Assembly: GCA_964534305.1 (NCBI GenBank)
Contig: CAZHPR010000001.1
Location: 1-64,000, forward strand
From: CAZHPR01 sp964534305
Lineage (GTDB): Bacteria; Patescibacteriota; Minisyncoccia; Phycocordibacterales; WO2-35-19
Direction: 5' to 3'
DNA length: 64,000 nt
Positions 33,862 to 42,239 of this stretch are shown one piece after another. Under the pieces are notes generated by a model. The model saw nothing but the letters and a program-made list of their open reading frames with translations, had not been told where the DNA came from and made no database searches. Positions within the stretch are counted from its first letter, which is position 1; every line of letters starts with the position of its first letter. The position numbers were made by a program, and so were the translations under genes.

Positions 33862-34929
33862 ATGAGTCAATATAAACTAAAAACAAATAAGCTGCCAAAA
33901 GGAGAAATTGAGATAGAGGGAGAGATAGACTCTTCCCTACTTCTTGAAGCACGAAAAAAAGCATTAAAAAAGATTGGCCAAGATGTTGAGGTTGACGGAT
34001 TTCGCAAAGGAAATGTGCCAGAGAAAATAATCATAGATAAATTTGGAGAATCTTTCATCATGGAAGAGGCGGCTGAAATACTTCTTCAAGAACACTACCC
34101 TCTTATAGTTAAAGAGATGGACCTAGACACCATAGGTAGACCAAATATTTCTATAACAAAATTGGCCTTGGGCAATCCGCTCCAGTTCAAAATAAAAACA
34201 GCAACCCTACCAGAAATAAAACTCCCTGATTACAAAAAGATTGCGAAAGAAAAAAACTCAAAAAAAATTGAGATCCCGGAAGTTACCGAAAAGGAAATTG
34301 ATGAGATACTACTACAGATAAGAAAAAATAAAGCTCATTTTGACTGGCATAAATCAAATCCAAAAGAAGATGGCCACAACCATCCTGATTTTGAAAAAGA
34401 AGAAAATCTTCCAGTCTTAGATGACCAGCTTGCAAAAGAAGCGGGAAACTTTAAGGATCTTGCCGAGATGAAAGAAAAGATAAAAGAGAATATAAAAAAA
34501 GACAAAGAACTTAGGGAAGTAGAAAAAAGAAGGGGTGAAATAATCGACGCCCTTGTAAAAGAAACTGATTTTGAGGTACCAGACATTTTGGTAGAGGCGG
34601 AAGTTTCAAAATATATGGCACAAATGCAAGACGATATAGAGAGAGCTGGGGGCAAGTTTAGCGAGTATCTATCACACATAAAGAAAACTGAAGATGATCT
34701 GAGGAAGGAGTGGCGAGAGCCGGCTGAAAATAAAGCAAAGGTACAGCTTATATTCAACAAAATTGCCGAGACAGAAAAGTTGGAACCAAACAAAGAAATC
34801 CTAGAAAATGAAGTAAAACACTTGCTAGAACATTACCCAAATTCTAGCGAAGAAAACGCTCGTATCTACGTTTCTACTATTCTCCTCAACAGCGAAGTCC
34901 TCAAACTCCTAGAGAACCAAAAGGCTTAA
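33862..34929 (+). CDS. tig: Trigger factor lacking the PPIase domain
   Basis: A ribosome-associated chaperone. The ribosome-binding motif is DGFRKGNVPEKII near residue 45-57. The N-terminal domain runs to about 140 and is followed directly by the C-terminal helical chaperone domain (from EVTEKEIDEILLQIRK). The FKBP-type PPIase domain usually between them is not seen, and at 355 residues the protein is shorter than the typical 430-450. The ATG at 33862 is preferred over a GTG eight codons upstream. Its 3' end overlaps the convergent rsmE by 21 bases. Confidence 0.9.
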   Translation: MSQYKLKTNKLPKGEIEIEGEIDSSLLLEARKKALKKIGQDVEVDGFRKGNVPEKIIIDKFGESFIMEEAAEILLQEHYPLIVKEMDLDTIGRPNISITKLALGNPLQFKIKTATLPEIKLPDYKKIAKEKNSKKIEIPEVTEKEIDEILLQIRKNKAHFDWHKSNPKEDGHNHPDFEKEENLPVLDDQLAKEAGNFKDLAEMKEKIKENIKKDKELREVEKRRGEIIDALVKETDFEVPDILVEAEVSKYMAQMQDDIERAGGKFSEYLSHIKKTEDDLRKEWREPAENKAKVQLIFNKIAETEKLEPNKEILENEVKHLLEHYPNSSEENARIYVSTILLNSEVLKLLENQKA

Positions 34930-35622
34930 GGCGGCGATGGCGGCGGTTTCGGCGCGCAAAACAAGAGAACCCAGAGAATACACTTGGGCTTCTTTTTGTT
35001 TAAATAGATCTAACTCCTTTGGAGACCAGCCACCTTCAGGCCCGATGAATAAGTTTACAGACTCCAGATTATAGTTTTCAGTTCCCCTCTTCTTTGCAAG
35101 GAGAGGGGTTAGGGGTGAGGTAGAAGAAGGCTCCAATATAATCACCCCTCCTTCTGTTTCCTCAATACTATCTGCTAACTGCTTAATGCTATTTATCTCC
35201 GGTACATCAGCTCTGCCGCACTGCTCGCTTGCCTCTATCGCAATCCTCTTTGCTCTTTCAAGGTTAAAACCTTTTTTCTCACTTCTTTCTGAAAGGATTG
35301 GAATTATTTTTGAGACCCCAAGTTCTGTCGCCTTTTCTATCACCAGCTCAAGGTTATCTTTTTTTATCAAAGAAATATAAAGACTAATTTTATTTTTAGG
35401 GACCACTCCCCCTCTCTCTTCTAAGAGTCTCACCCAAGCTTCTCGATTGTTTATTGTTTCTATAACGTATAGGTATTCGCTCCCCCTACCGTCAAAGAGG
35501 ACAACCTCGCTCCCAACATTGTATCTAAAGACACTTCTCCACTGGTGCATCAAATCTCTATCCTGCAACAGGGTCCTATCGCTACCTAAATCCTTTTTTA
35601 TATAAAACCTATGTAGTCGCAT
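34909..35622 (-). CDS. rsmE: 16S rRNA (uracil-1498-N3)-methyltransferase with repeat-derived insert
   Basis: A SPOUT-class methyltransferase acting on 16S rRNA. MRLHRFYI at the start, the N-terminal PUA-like part (HQWRSVFRYNVGSEVVLFDG), TELGVSKIIPILSERSEKK, the SAM-binding knot LFIGPEGGWSPKELDLF and the end LGSLVLRAETAAIAALSLL are diagnostic. In a loop just before the knot, EPSSTSPLTPLLAKKRGTEN is an insert encoded by the GC-rich palindromic repeat. The catalytic core is intact, so it is probably functional. Confidence 0.94.
   Translation of the reverse strand: MRLHRFYIKKDLGSDRTLLQDRDLMHQWRSVFRYNVGSEVVLFDGRGSEYLYVIETINNREAWVRLLEERGGVVPKNKISLYISLIKKDNLELVIEKATELGVSKIIPILSERSEKKGFNLERAKRIAIEASEQCGRADVPEINSIKQLADSIEETEGGVIILEPSSTSPLTPLLAKKRGTENYNLESVNLFIGPEGGWSPKELDLFKQKEAQVYSLGSLVLRAETAAIAALSLLVL
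35084..35122. repeat. GC-rich palindromic repeat inside rsmE
   Basis: Differs from the folD copy 2 by a T in the left arm (CCCCTCTTCTTTGCAAGGAG), so the encoded tract is TSPLTPLLAKKRG rather than AKERG. Same orientation and frame relative to the host gene. Confidence 0.9.
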
Positions 35623-35671
35623 AACTACCCAATACTAGCGCAAATTTGAAAATTGTGCTATACTAATTGGT

Positions 35672-36265
35672 ATGAAAAACACAAAAAATTCAATATTGGT
35701 CCCTACCGTTATAGAAAAGGTGCCCGGAGGAGAAAGAGCCTTTGATATATACTCTCGTCTACTTAAAGAGAGGATAATATTCCTAGGTGGTCCGATAGAA
35801 GACACAATGGCAAACCTAATAATCGCCCAGCTTCTGTTTCTCCAGAGTGAGGATCCAAAGAAAGACATTTCTATCTACATAAACTCTCCCGGAGGATCGG
35901 TAACTTCAACCCTCGCAATTATAGACACTATGAACTTTATAAAGCCAGATGTGTCTACTGTTTGCGTCGGTATTGCAGCTTCGGGTGCCGCGATGGTGCT
36001 TTCCGCTGGTAAGAAAGGAAAGAGACTTATACTTCCAAACGCAGAAGTCATGATTCACCAGCCACTTGGTGGAGCCGAGGGACAAGCAACAGATATTGCA
36101 ATAACCGCAAAACACATACTAAAGACCAAGGACAGGCTAAACAAAATGCTCGCAGACAACACAGGAAGACCGCTTTCTCAAATAGAGAAGGACGTAGAGA
36201 GAGACTTCTTTATGGACAGCGAAGAAGCCAAAAGATACGGAATTATAGACAAGGTAATCTCATAA
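35672..36265 (+). CDS. clpP: ATP-dependent Clp protease proteolytic subunit
   Basis: Forms the tetradecameric protease core used by Clp ATPases. The 197-residue product shows [18 protein letters not shown], the nucleophile region [15 protein letters not shown] (usual AASMGA is here AASGAA), the histidine in MIHQPLGG and the aspartate in ERDFFM. No pro-peptide is obvious. No clpX lies next to it. Confidence 0.95.
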   Translation: MKNTKNSILVPTVIEKVPGGERAFDIYSRLLKERIIFLGGPIEDTMANLIIAQLLFLQSEDPKKDISIYINSPGGSVTSTLAIIDTMNFIKPDVSTVCVGIAASGAAMVLSAGKKGKRLILPNAEVMIHQPLGGAEGQATDIAITAKHILKTKDRLNKMLADNTGRPLSQIEKDVERDFFMDSEEAKRYGIIDKVIS

Positions 36266-36275
36266 ATCTATAAAA

Positions 36276-36316
36276 TTTAGCAAGACCCGCCTCAAAAAGG
36301 CGGGTCTTGCTAAAAA
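36276..36316 (+). terminator. Strong hairpin after clpP
   Basis: TTTAGCAAGACCCGCCT pairs perfectly with AGGCGGGTCTTGCTAAA. There is no T-tract on plus after the stem, so termination efficiency is uncertain. Confidence 0.6.
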
Positions 36317-36486
36317 GTGTTATTCTTTGTATACTTATAGTATTAATATTTAATTCAAAGTGATTTTGTTTTCCGAAAGACTTTATCGATAGAAAATCCA
36401 AAAACAAATAAAATATGTTTAAAATATACAAAAACAGAAATACTGAACAAAAAAGTGTAAAAGAAAACACAGTCACTCGTTAGAAC

Positions 36487-38016
36487 ATGTCATTAAAAAT
36501 AGTAATACTTCTAGCTGGATTCTCGGCTCTGATCGGGATCGCTTTTGGGTATTTCCTTAGATGGATAATATCCTTAGGCCAGAGAGGTTCGGTTGAGCTT
36601 CGAATAAAGCAGATGGAACTCCATGCAAGAGAGGAGGCAAAGAAGATAGTTGAAGAGGCTGAGACAAAAGCAGAAGAAACCCAAAAAGAGATCCGGGCGG
36701 AAATAAAAGAAAAGGAAGATAAGTTCAAAAAGACTGAAGATAGGCTTATCAAGAAAGAAGAGTTTTTGGACAAGAGACAGGTAGATATAGATAAGGAAAT
36801 AGAACAAATAAAAGAAAAGGTTGCTGAAGTAAAGGCAATCAGAGAAAAGGCAGAGCAAATAGAAAAACAAAAGTACGAAGAACTACAAAAGGTTGCAAAT
36901 ATGTCTGAGGAGGACGCCAAGAGAGAACTCTTAAATCTTGTAGAGAGAAGATCTGAAGAAGATTTTATGGTTAGGATGCAAAAATTAGAGCAACAAGGCA
37001 CAGAGAAGATGGAAAAGAGGGCCAAAGAAATACTCACAACCTCTATACACAGACTAGCAAATGCTGTTTCCTCTGATGTGTTTTCTACCAGCGTAGAGAT
37101 ACCGTCAGATGAGATAAAGGGCAAAATAATCGGAAAAGAAGGTAGGAATATAAAAGCCTTTGAGAGAGCGAGCGGAGTTGAGGTTATTGTAGATGATACC
37201 CCAGGACTTATAACCATATCTTCTTATGACCCAGTAAGGAGGCAGGTTGCCAGAATGGCCCTCGAAAACCTTATCTCTGATGGAAGGATCCAACCTGCAA
37301 AGATAGAAGAGATGGTTGAAAAAGCAAAGCAGGATATAAACAAAATAATAAAAGAGAAGGGTGAACAAGCGGCATATGAATGTGGAGTTTTCAATTTAGA
37401 CCCTAGAATCTTGGCGATTCTCGGCAGACTACACTTCCGTACTTCTTATGGCCAAAATGTGCTCCAACACTCAATTGAGATGTCGCACGTGGCAGGAATG
37501 ATCGCTGAGGAGATCGGAGCTAATGTACCTATCGCAAAGGCAGGGGCCCTACTCCATGACATAGGCAAGGCAGTCGATCACGAAATCGCCGGCACTCACG
37601 TAGAGATCGGTAGAAGGATCTTGCAAAAATTTGGAGCGGATCCACTCATCATAAAAGCAATGGAAGCTCATCACGGTGAATATCCTTATGAGACTCTGGA
37701 GTCTTATATTGTCCAAGCAGCCGATGCAATCTCTGGTGCAAGACCGGGAGCAAGAAGAGACAGTGTAGAAAATTATTTGAAACGTCTCGGCGAGCTAGAA
37801 ACAATTGCAACTTCCTTCAAGGGAGTAGACAAGGCTTATGCTCTACAGGCCGGCAGAGAAGTAAGAGTATTTGTAACCCCATCTGAAGTTACCGACCTCG
37901 AAGCAAGGAACATCGCTCGCGACATTGCAACAAGAATAGAAAACGAACTCAAATACCCAGGAGAAATCAAAGTCCTCGTCATCCGCGAGTCTAGAAATAT
38001 CGAATTTGCAAGATAG
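36487..38016 (+). CDS. rny: Ribonuclease Y
   Basis: A membrane-anchored endoribonuclease that starts mRNA decay. The 509-residue protein has an N-terminal span (about 5-25), a long charged coiled coil (30-180), a KH domain (IGKEGRNIKAFERASGVEVI) and an HD domain (LLHDIGKAVDHEIAGTHVEI) with the HD metal pair. The end KVLVIRESRNIEFAR is typical. Length matches the family (about 510-520). Confidence 0.97.
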   Translation: MSLKIVILLAGFSALIGIAFGYFLRWIISLGQRGSVELRIKQMELHAREEAKKIVEEAETKAEETQKEIRAEIKEKEDKFKKTEDRLIKKEEFLDKRQVDIDKEIEQIKEKVAEVKAIREKAEQIEKQKYEELQKVANMSEEDAKRELLNLVERRSEEDFMVRMQKLEQQGTEKMEKRAKEILTTSIHRLANAVSSDVFSTSVEIPSDEIKGKIIGKEGRNIKAFERASGVEVIVDDTPGLITISSYDPVRRQVARMALENLISDGRIQPAKIEEMVEKAKQDINKIIKEKGEQAAYECGVFNLDPRILAILGRLHFRTSYGQNVLQHSIEMSHVAGMIAEEIGANVPIAKAGALLHDIGKAVDHEIAGTHVEIGRRILQKFGADPLIIKAMEAHHGEYPYETLESYIVQAADAISGARPGARRDSVENYLKRLGELETIATSFKGVDKAYALQAGREVRVFVTPSEVTDLEARNIARDIATRIENELKYPGEIKVLVIRESRNIEFAR

Positions 38017-38052
38017 GATAAAGTGTTGTAGTATCCAACCGGAGGTTATTCC

Positions 38053-38577
38053 GTGACTAGTGAAGAACGATGTTCCATTTTGGAAGATGCCTACGAGGTG
38101 TTTTTCAAGGCAATGATGTCTGGATATGCTGGAAACAGCAATCGGGCAGTCAAAACAACAACAAACAATGGATGCACCAAAAAGGTGGAATACACCGAGG
38201 GTGATTACACCGTCACTGACACTTGGCACACACACCCAGAATCAGACAAATCGTCTGGGTCAACCCTGATCATCTTCCAAGGTAAGCCAGTTTGGTGGGT
38301 GTCATACTTTGGGAGCTACCCAAAGGAAGTGATTCCATTCCTGAAAGAGACTCTCAGGGAAACATACGGAAAAAACAATTTCATCGGCGGGCGTGGACCG
38401 ACAGATTTTGTCAAAGATCAGTACTGGTACAAAAACTGTCCGAGACTATCACCGGGCGGCGATTTTACTGAATTCTGTGATTTCGCTGGTTCGGAAGCGA
38501 TTTACAGAAACACAAACTTTGAAGGTCCCGGCGAGATGATTGGTTACCATCATTATCATGGTCATTCTATGATCTGA
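38053..38577 (+). CDS. DUF5680-like hypothetical protein, GTG start
   Basis: A 174-residue protein. The segment YTEGDYTVTDTWHTHPESDK, then STLIIFQGKPVWWVSYFGSY, resembles DUF5680 (from memory, not searched). Several Trp/Tyr/Gly positions suggest a compact beta-rich domain. The GTG at 38053 has GGAGG seven bases upstream. Its Ile codons are ATT or ATC only by my reading, and it ends in a strong terminator, so it looks like an acquired single-gene unit. Function unknown. Confidence 0.6.
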   Translation: MTSEERCSILEDAYEVFFKAMMSGYAGNSNRAVKTTTNNGCTKKVEYTEGDYTVTDTWHTHPESDKSSGSTLIIFQGKPVWWVSYFGSYPKEVIPFLKETLRETYGKNNFIGGRGPTDFVKDQYWYKNCPRLSPGGDFTEFCDFAGSEAIYRNTNFEGPGEMIGYHHYHGHSMI

Positions 38578-38603
38578 CCACCATCACCGGACACACAATA
38601 CCT

Positions 38604-38635
38604 AGGCGCGACCGCAGGTCGCGCCTTTGCTTTTT
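38604..38635 (+). terminator. Terminator of the DUF5680-like gene
   Basis: AGGCGCGACC-GCA-GGTCGCGCCT is followed by TTGCTTTTT. Confidence 0.92.
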
Positions 38636-38681
38636 CATACAGAACCCCCCCTTAACAAATCTAAAAGTAACCCGTTTTTCT

Positions 38682-38718
38682 TCCCTCCCCTGATCAAGGG
38701 GAGGGTTGGGTGGGGTTA
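38682..38718. repeat. GC-rich palindromic repeat, intergenic copy
   Basis: CCCTCCCCTGATCAAGGGGA followed by GGGTTGGGTGGGGTT. The CTGATxAAGGGG core is shared with the copies that flank the DUF559 gene. Confidence 0.8.
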
Positions 38719-38731
38719 TTCCAAGATGGGG

Positions 38732-40180
38732 TTAATCCAAAAAGTATTCCTTACCGGGTTCGGGATAAATTGCTTCTATATCTAAGTACTCACGGATGCG
38801 TTGAGAGAGAAAGAGCGAAGAACGCGGTTCACCCATGATAGTAAAAACTTTTTTGAGAGAGTGTTGTTGTGTGGTTCCCCTCTCCTTTGCAAGGAGAGGG
38901 GTTAGGGGTGAGGTAGAACCTTCCGAAGCCTCCTCGACAAACTCCACCAAATTATCAGAATCTTTGTGTGAAGAGTAACCCTTTATTGTCTCTATCTTTG
39001 CTCTTACTTTTATTTTTTGACCATTTATCTTGACCTCACTCTTGCCGTCCTCAAGAGCCCGGCCCAAGCTACCCAGAGTTTGATACCCAACAAGGAGGAG
39101 GGTGTTTTTGTGATCGTCCAAAATATCAGCTTCATGAGCCAAAACCCTCCCCCCTTCAGACATACCAGAGCCAGCAATTATTATCTTCGGGCCACCTTTT
39201 TTTATAACAGACTTACTTTCTTCAAAACCGTCTACAATATTGAGGCCAGGAAAATCAAATATGTTATCGCCCCTTTTTATCTCTTCTTGTACTTCCTTTT
39301 TAAAATCAGTTGCGTATTTTTTATAGATGTTTGTTACTTTTATAGCCAGTGGAGAATCAAGATAGACAGGGACTTTCTCTATCTCCCCATCTTCTATCAT
39401 GTTGTTTAGTTCGTACAGCATTACCTGAGTCCTTTCTATAGAAAAAGCTGGTATAACAATGGTTCCACCCCTCTTTATCCCCTCTTGGATCACCCCCTTA
39501 AACCTCTCTCTTCTTTCTTCTTTACTCTCATGATTTCTATCTCCATAAACACTCTCCATAACAATATAATTTGCTCCTTCTGGAATTTCTGTATCCGGTA
39601 ATAATGGCGAAGGAGAATTGCCCAAATCTCCTGTAAAGGAAATCTTGCGTACTTCATTCAAATCGAAAGATCCATAAGAAATATTTATTATGGCAGAACC
39701 GAGTATATGGCCAGCATTTTGCATATCTATCTTTATATCTTTACCTAGGTTTATTGTTTGATTGTAATCGCAACCCTCCCACAAAGACATCGTTTTTTCT
39801 ATATCCTTCTCTTCATAGAGATTTTTGTCGCGATGCCTAGACCTAAAAACTTTAAGAGCATCTAGGAGCATTGGCCTTGCAAGCTCCAGGGTTTCCTTTG
39901 TTGAAATTATTTTTCCACCAAAGCCCTCTCTCACAAGCTTTGGTATTTTGCCAATATGATCCATATGAGCATGAGTCACCAGTAGAAAATCAAAAGAAGA
40001 CGGGTCGTATTTGAATGGCTCAAAGTTTTTTAGTTCATCATTGAAACTACCCTGGAGCAGACCACAATCAACCATAATCTTTGTACCAGCATAAAGAAAT
40101 TCTATGTTTGCACCGGTTGCGGTCCCTACCCCACCCCAAAAAATTAGTTTTGCATTTTTATCTTTATTTTGTTGACTCAT
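38732..40180 (-). CDS. Beta-CASP metallo-beta-lactamase RNA nuclease with repeat-derived insert
   Basis: A 482-residue zinc nuclease of the CPSF/RNase J-like beta-CASP group (COG1236 type). Motif 2 is HAHMDH (residues 70-75) and motif 3 is around MQNAGHILGSA. The beta-CASP region holds VIPAFSIERTQVMLYEL and IIIAGSGMSEGGRVLAHE. The final histidine motif is KGYSSHKDSDNLVEF. Between EEASEG and KKVFTIMGEP lies TSPLTPLLAKERG, encoded by the palindromic repeat, in a loop before the last conserved strand. Probable role: RNA processing or decay. The 5' end overlaps the neighbouring membrane protein gene by 17 bases. Confidence 0.92.
   Translation of the reverse strand: MSQQNKDKNAKLIFWGGVGTATGANIEFLYAGTKIMVDCGLLQGSFNDELKNFEPFKYDPSSFDFLLVTHAHMDHIGKIPKLVREGFGGKIISTKETLELARPMLLDALKVFRSRHRDKNLYEEKDIEKTMSLWEGCDYNQTINLGKDIKIDMQNAGHILGSAIINISYGSFDLNEVRKISFTGDLGNSPSPLLPDTEIPEGANYIVMESVYGDRNHESKEERRERFKGVIQEGIKRGGTIVIPAFSIERTQVMLYELNNMIEDGEIEKVPVYLDSPLAIKVTNIYKKYATDFKKEVQEEIKRGDNIFDFPGLNIVDGFEESKSVIKKGGPKIIIAGSGMSEGGRVLAHEADILDDHKNTLLLVGYQTLGSLGRALEDGKSEVKINGQKIKVRAKIETIKGYSSHKDSDNLVEFVEEASEGSTSPLTPLLAKERGTTQQHSLKKVFTIMGEPRSSLFLSQRIREYLDIEAIYPEPGKEYFLD
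38877..38915. repeat. GC-rich palindromic repeat inside the beta-CASP gene
   Basis: Essentially identical to the folD copy 2, in the same orientation and reading frame, encoding TSPLTPLLAKERG. Confidence 0.92.
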
Positions 40181-40607
40181 TTTGAGTTAAAATATTTTTG
40201 TCGTCGATGCCAATCTCTTTTATGTAAGCATACAGACAGGCTGATATTGCACCTAGAGTATCCATAACAATATCTAGTGAGGTATCAAACGGATATTCCA
40301 AATCGTTTACATCTGTTGATCCTACAAGGAGTTCAAACATCTCCCACAAAACGCCAACAAATATAACCGACAAAATAGAAACAATTAAAAAATCTTTTAG
40401 CTTCCTGTTTTTGGGTTCAAAAAAACCTGAATAAAAATATAACCAGAGGAAAAGCACAGCAACCCAAGCACCCCCAAGAAAGTGAACCAAGCTATCAAAC
40501 TCACTCAGCGTCCAGTAAAGATAAAACTTTATTGCGAGCAGATTTAGTACAGCAACAACAAACAACAAATAAAACAGTTCTCTAAAAAGTGGTTTTCTTA
40601 TCATCAT
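40164..40607 (-). CDS. Small polytopic membrane protein (DUF2238/VanZ-like)
   Basis: A 147-residue protein with four hydrophobic segments. Conserved-looking polar residues sit in or near the helices: FDSLVHFLGGAWVAVLF, GVLWEMFELLVG and DTSLDIVMDTLGAISACLYAY. This H..GG / WE..E / D...D...G pattern recalls DUF2238 (YjdF-like) and VanZ-like proteins; function is unknown. It overlaps the beta-CASP gene, so the two are coupled. Confidence 0.6.
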   Translation of the reverse strand: MMIRKPLFRELFYLLFVVAVLNLLAIKFYLYWTLSEFDSLVHFLGGAWVAVLFLWLYFYSGFFEPKNRKLKDFLIVSILSVIFVGVLWEMFELLVGSTDVNDLEYPFDTSLDIVMDTLGAISACLYAYIKEIGIDDKNILTQNESTK

Positions 40608-40644
40608 TTGATTTTAACATATAAAATTTTGCCAAACTCCCTAG

Positions 40645-40825
40645 AATGCAAAAACCTGCAGGAGCAGGTTTTTGCATTAGGACCGCCCGGCATATATTCC
40701 CTAATTGAAAAATATTAGGTGGGTGGCCTCGACCATAATTCTTCTGAACGAATTAACGCTCATCTTATTATGGAAAGTTAGCCTCCCTGAATATGTGCAA
40801 CTTAGAAAAATATCCGAGTGATCCT
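40645..40825 (-). ncRNA. Candidate structured small RNA gene in a divergent spacer
   Basis: On minus, a TATAAT at 40832-40837 predicts a start near 40825. From there AGGATCACTCGG (40814-40825) pairs with CCGGGCGGTCCT (40679-40690). Inside are GGGAGGCT with AGGCCACCC, and CCATAAT (40767-40773) with ATTATGG (40733-40739), extended by GAGCG/CGTTC. A 15-bp perfect hairpin (AATGCAAAAACCTGC/GCAGGTTTTTGCATT, 40645-40678) closes the unit like a terminator. The spacer 40608-40925 has no coding signal in this part. The long rod of about 147 bases is 6S-like in layout, but I see no family signature, no clear -35 box and no SRP or RNase P motif. It could instead be a leader of the gene at 40607. Confidence 0.5.
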
Positions 40826-40925
40826 CCCTCTATTATACCAAACTTCATCATATTGCTTTTATTGACTAAATGTGTAATATGGTTTGCAGTTAGCTCTTAT
40901 CACAATCAGCTTGAAAGGAGGCGGC

Positions 40926-41513
40926 ATGTCCGTCCTAATGCAACTCCTGGGCGGGGTATTCTACCTCCTCCAGAAAATATTTCTCTCAGTCGCTGAACGC
41001 ACAGAGCGAGAAAATCCAACCAACAAGAAATGGCGGATCTGGTCTTGGGTCGTATACCTCATGGGACTACCGCCGTGGGTCATAATCTTCGTCTTGCACC
41101 GTAATTGGATAGCGGCTGCTTTGGAAGCTAGTGGCGCTCCCTCAATGATTTTAGGTCTTGTAGTGGCCATCCGCGGCAAGGGCAAGAAGCCAAAGTGGCT
41201 TGATTACATTTCGCTCGTTGCGATTTTCTTGGGACTCGGATACAGTCTCTATGACTTCCGAGGTATCACCACTTGGAACCAGGTCCTTGAGATCGGTATT
41301 GTGGTTGGTTTCCTCGTTGGCACATACCAACTTGCTCATGAAAGACCAGACGGATATCTCTGGTACATCCTAATGTGCGGTTCAAATACTGCACTCATGC
41401 ACGTCCAACACTATCCGTGGCTAGTTGCCCAACAGATAGTGTCCCTCGTCTTCATCTTCGATGCGTACTTTGCGCAACGCGCAAAGTCTCAACCCGAAAC
41501 AAAAGAGGGTTAG
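40926..41513 (+). CDS. Hypothetical membrane protein (PnuC-sized)
   Basis: A 195-residue protein with about six spans (WSWVVYLMGLPPWVIIFVL; GAPSMILGLVVAI; YISLVAIFLGLGYSLY; LEIGIVVGFLVGTYQLA; YLWYILMCGSNTALM; VAQQIVSLVFIFDAYFA). The final Q-I-V-S-L-V-F-I-F helix and the size recall PnuC-type vitamin transporters, but the match is weak. ATG 40926 is set by AAAGGAGG five bases upstream. TTGCTT (40853-40858) and TAATAT (40875-40880) with a 16-base spacer may be its promoter. Single-gene unit with its own terminator. Confidence 0.6.
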   Translation: MSVLMQLLGGVFYLLQKIFLSVAERTERENPTNKKWRIWSWVVYLMGLPPWVIIFVLHRNWIAAALEASGAPSMILGLVVAIRGKGKKPKWLDYISLVAIFLGLGYSLYDFRGITTWNQVLEIGIVVGFLVGTYQLAHERPDGYLWYILMCGSNTALMHVQHYPWLVAQQIVSLVFIFDAYFAQRAKSQPETKEG

Positions 41514-41537
41514 CCTCTTCCATATGTTCATCAACAC

Positions 41538-41584
41538 AAAAGCCGCGCTGGCCACAAACCAGCGCGGCTCTTCATTTATTTTTA
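41538..41584. terminator. Bidirectional terminator between the membrane protein gene and ndk
   Basis: AGCCGCGCTGG (41541-41551) pairs with CCAGCGCGGCT (41559-41569). T-rich runs follow on both strands. Confidence 0.9.
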
Positions 41585-41589
41585 AAAAA

Positions 41590-42195
41590 TTATTCCAAGA
41601 TTCCGTCGAGGTTTACATCATAAAGAATTTGCTCTTGTACCAGACGATAATTAACAATCTCCTTTTCATCAAACCAGAGTTTTACCTCCTTTTCTGCGTC
41701 CTCTTTAGTACCAGAAGCGTGTATCAGGTTCCTTACCGACCTGCCATCAGTATCCGCCATTAAATACGAATCCAGCACAAAGTCACCCCTTATAGTACCA
41801 ATATCCGAATTCCTCGGTTCTGTACCTCCTGTGATCTTGCGCACTACATCCACTGCATGCGCTCCCTGCCAGACCATTGCGACAACCGGCCCGCTTGTCA
41901 TATATTTTTTGAGTTTCTGCATTACTATCTTTGTTATCTCAAGCGGATCTCTTGATGGCGGTTCTTCTCCGGCTTCCAGAGCAGCCTTTATCCTCTTCTC
42001 ACCTGTCTTCCTACCCCACTCTGGGTCAATGTTATAGTGTCTTTCAACAAAATCTTCAGTTGGTACAACCATCTTGATACCAACCATCTTAAGCCCTACC
42101 CTTTCATATCTTTTTATAATTTCTCCGATGAGAGTTCTCTGTACCCCATCGGGTTTTATTACAATAAGTGTTTTTTCATTTTTTGGATGAGACAT
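41590..42195 (-). CDS. ndk: Nucleoside diphosphate kinase, extended form
   Basis: Equilibrates NDP and NTP pools, including making dTTP after Tmk. TLIVIKPDGVQRTLIGEII, TSGPVVAMVWQGAHAVDVVR, GTIRGDF and the phospho-histidine in RNLIHASGT are diagnostic. At 201 residues it exceeds the normal 140-155. Extra residues lie after ERHYNID (EWGRKTGEKRIKAALEAGEE and following), a smaller insert precedes the active histidine, and the C-terminus is about 20 residues longer. Long Ndk forms occur in several Patescibacteria (recalled). Confidence 0.93.
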   Translation of the reverse strand: MSHPKNEKTLIVIKPDGVQRTLIGEIIKRYERVGLKMVGIKMVVPTEDFVERHYNIDPEWGRKTGEKRIKAALEAGEEPPSRDPLEITKIVMQKLKKYMTSGPVVAMVWQGAHAVDVVRKITGGTEPRNSDIGTIRGDFVLDSYLMADTDGRSVRNLIHASGTKEDAEKEVKLWFDEKEIVNYRLVQEQILYDVNLDGILE

Positions 42196-42239
42196 AGTTT
42201 AAAAGTTAAAAAGGCGCAAGTTGGAAAGTCTAATACAAA

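Noticed and set aside
36415..36483. A 22-codon ORF just before rny as a leader peptide
   Set aside because: It is lysine/asparagine-rich, has no ribosome site or regulatory codon run, and could occur by chance in AT-rich DNA.
40645..40825. SRP (4.5S) RNA or RNase P RNA
   Set aside because: The conserved SRP apical motif (GGAAG...AGCAG) and RNase P core motifs are absent; it is left as an unassigned RNA candidate.
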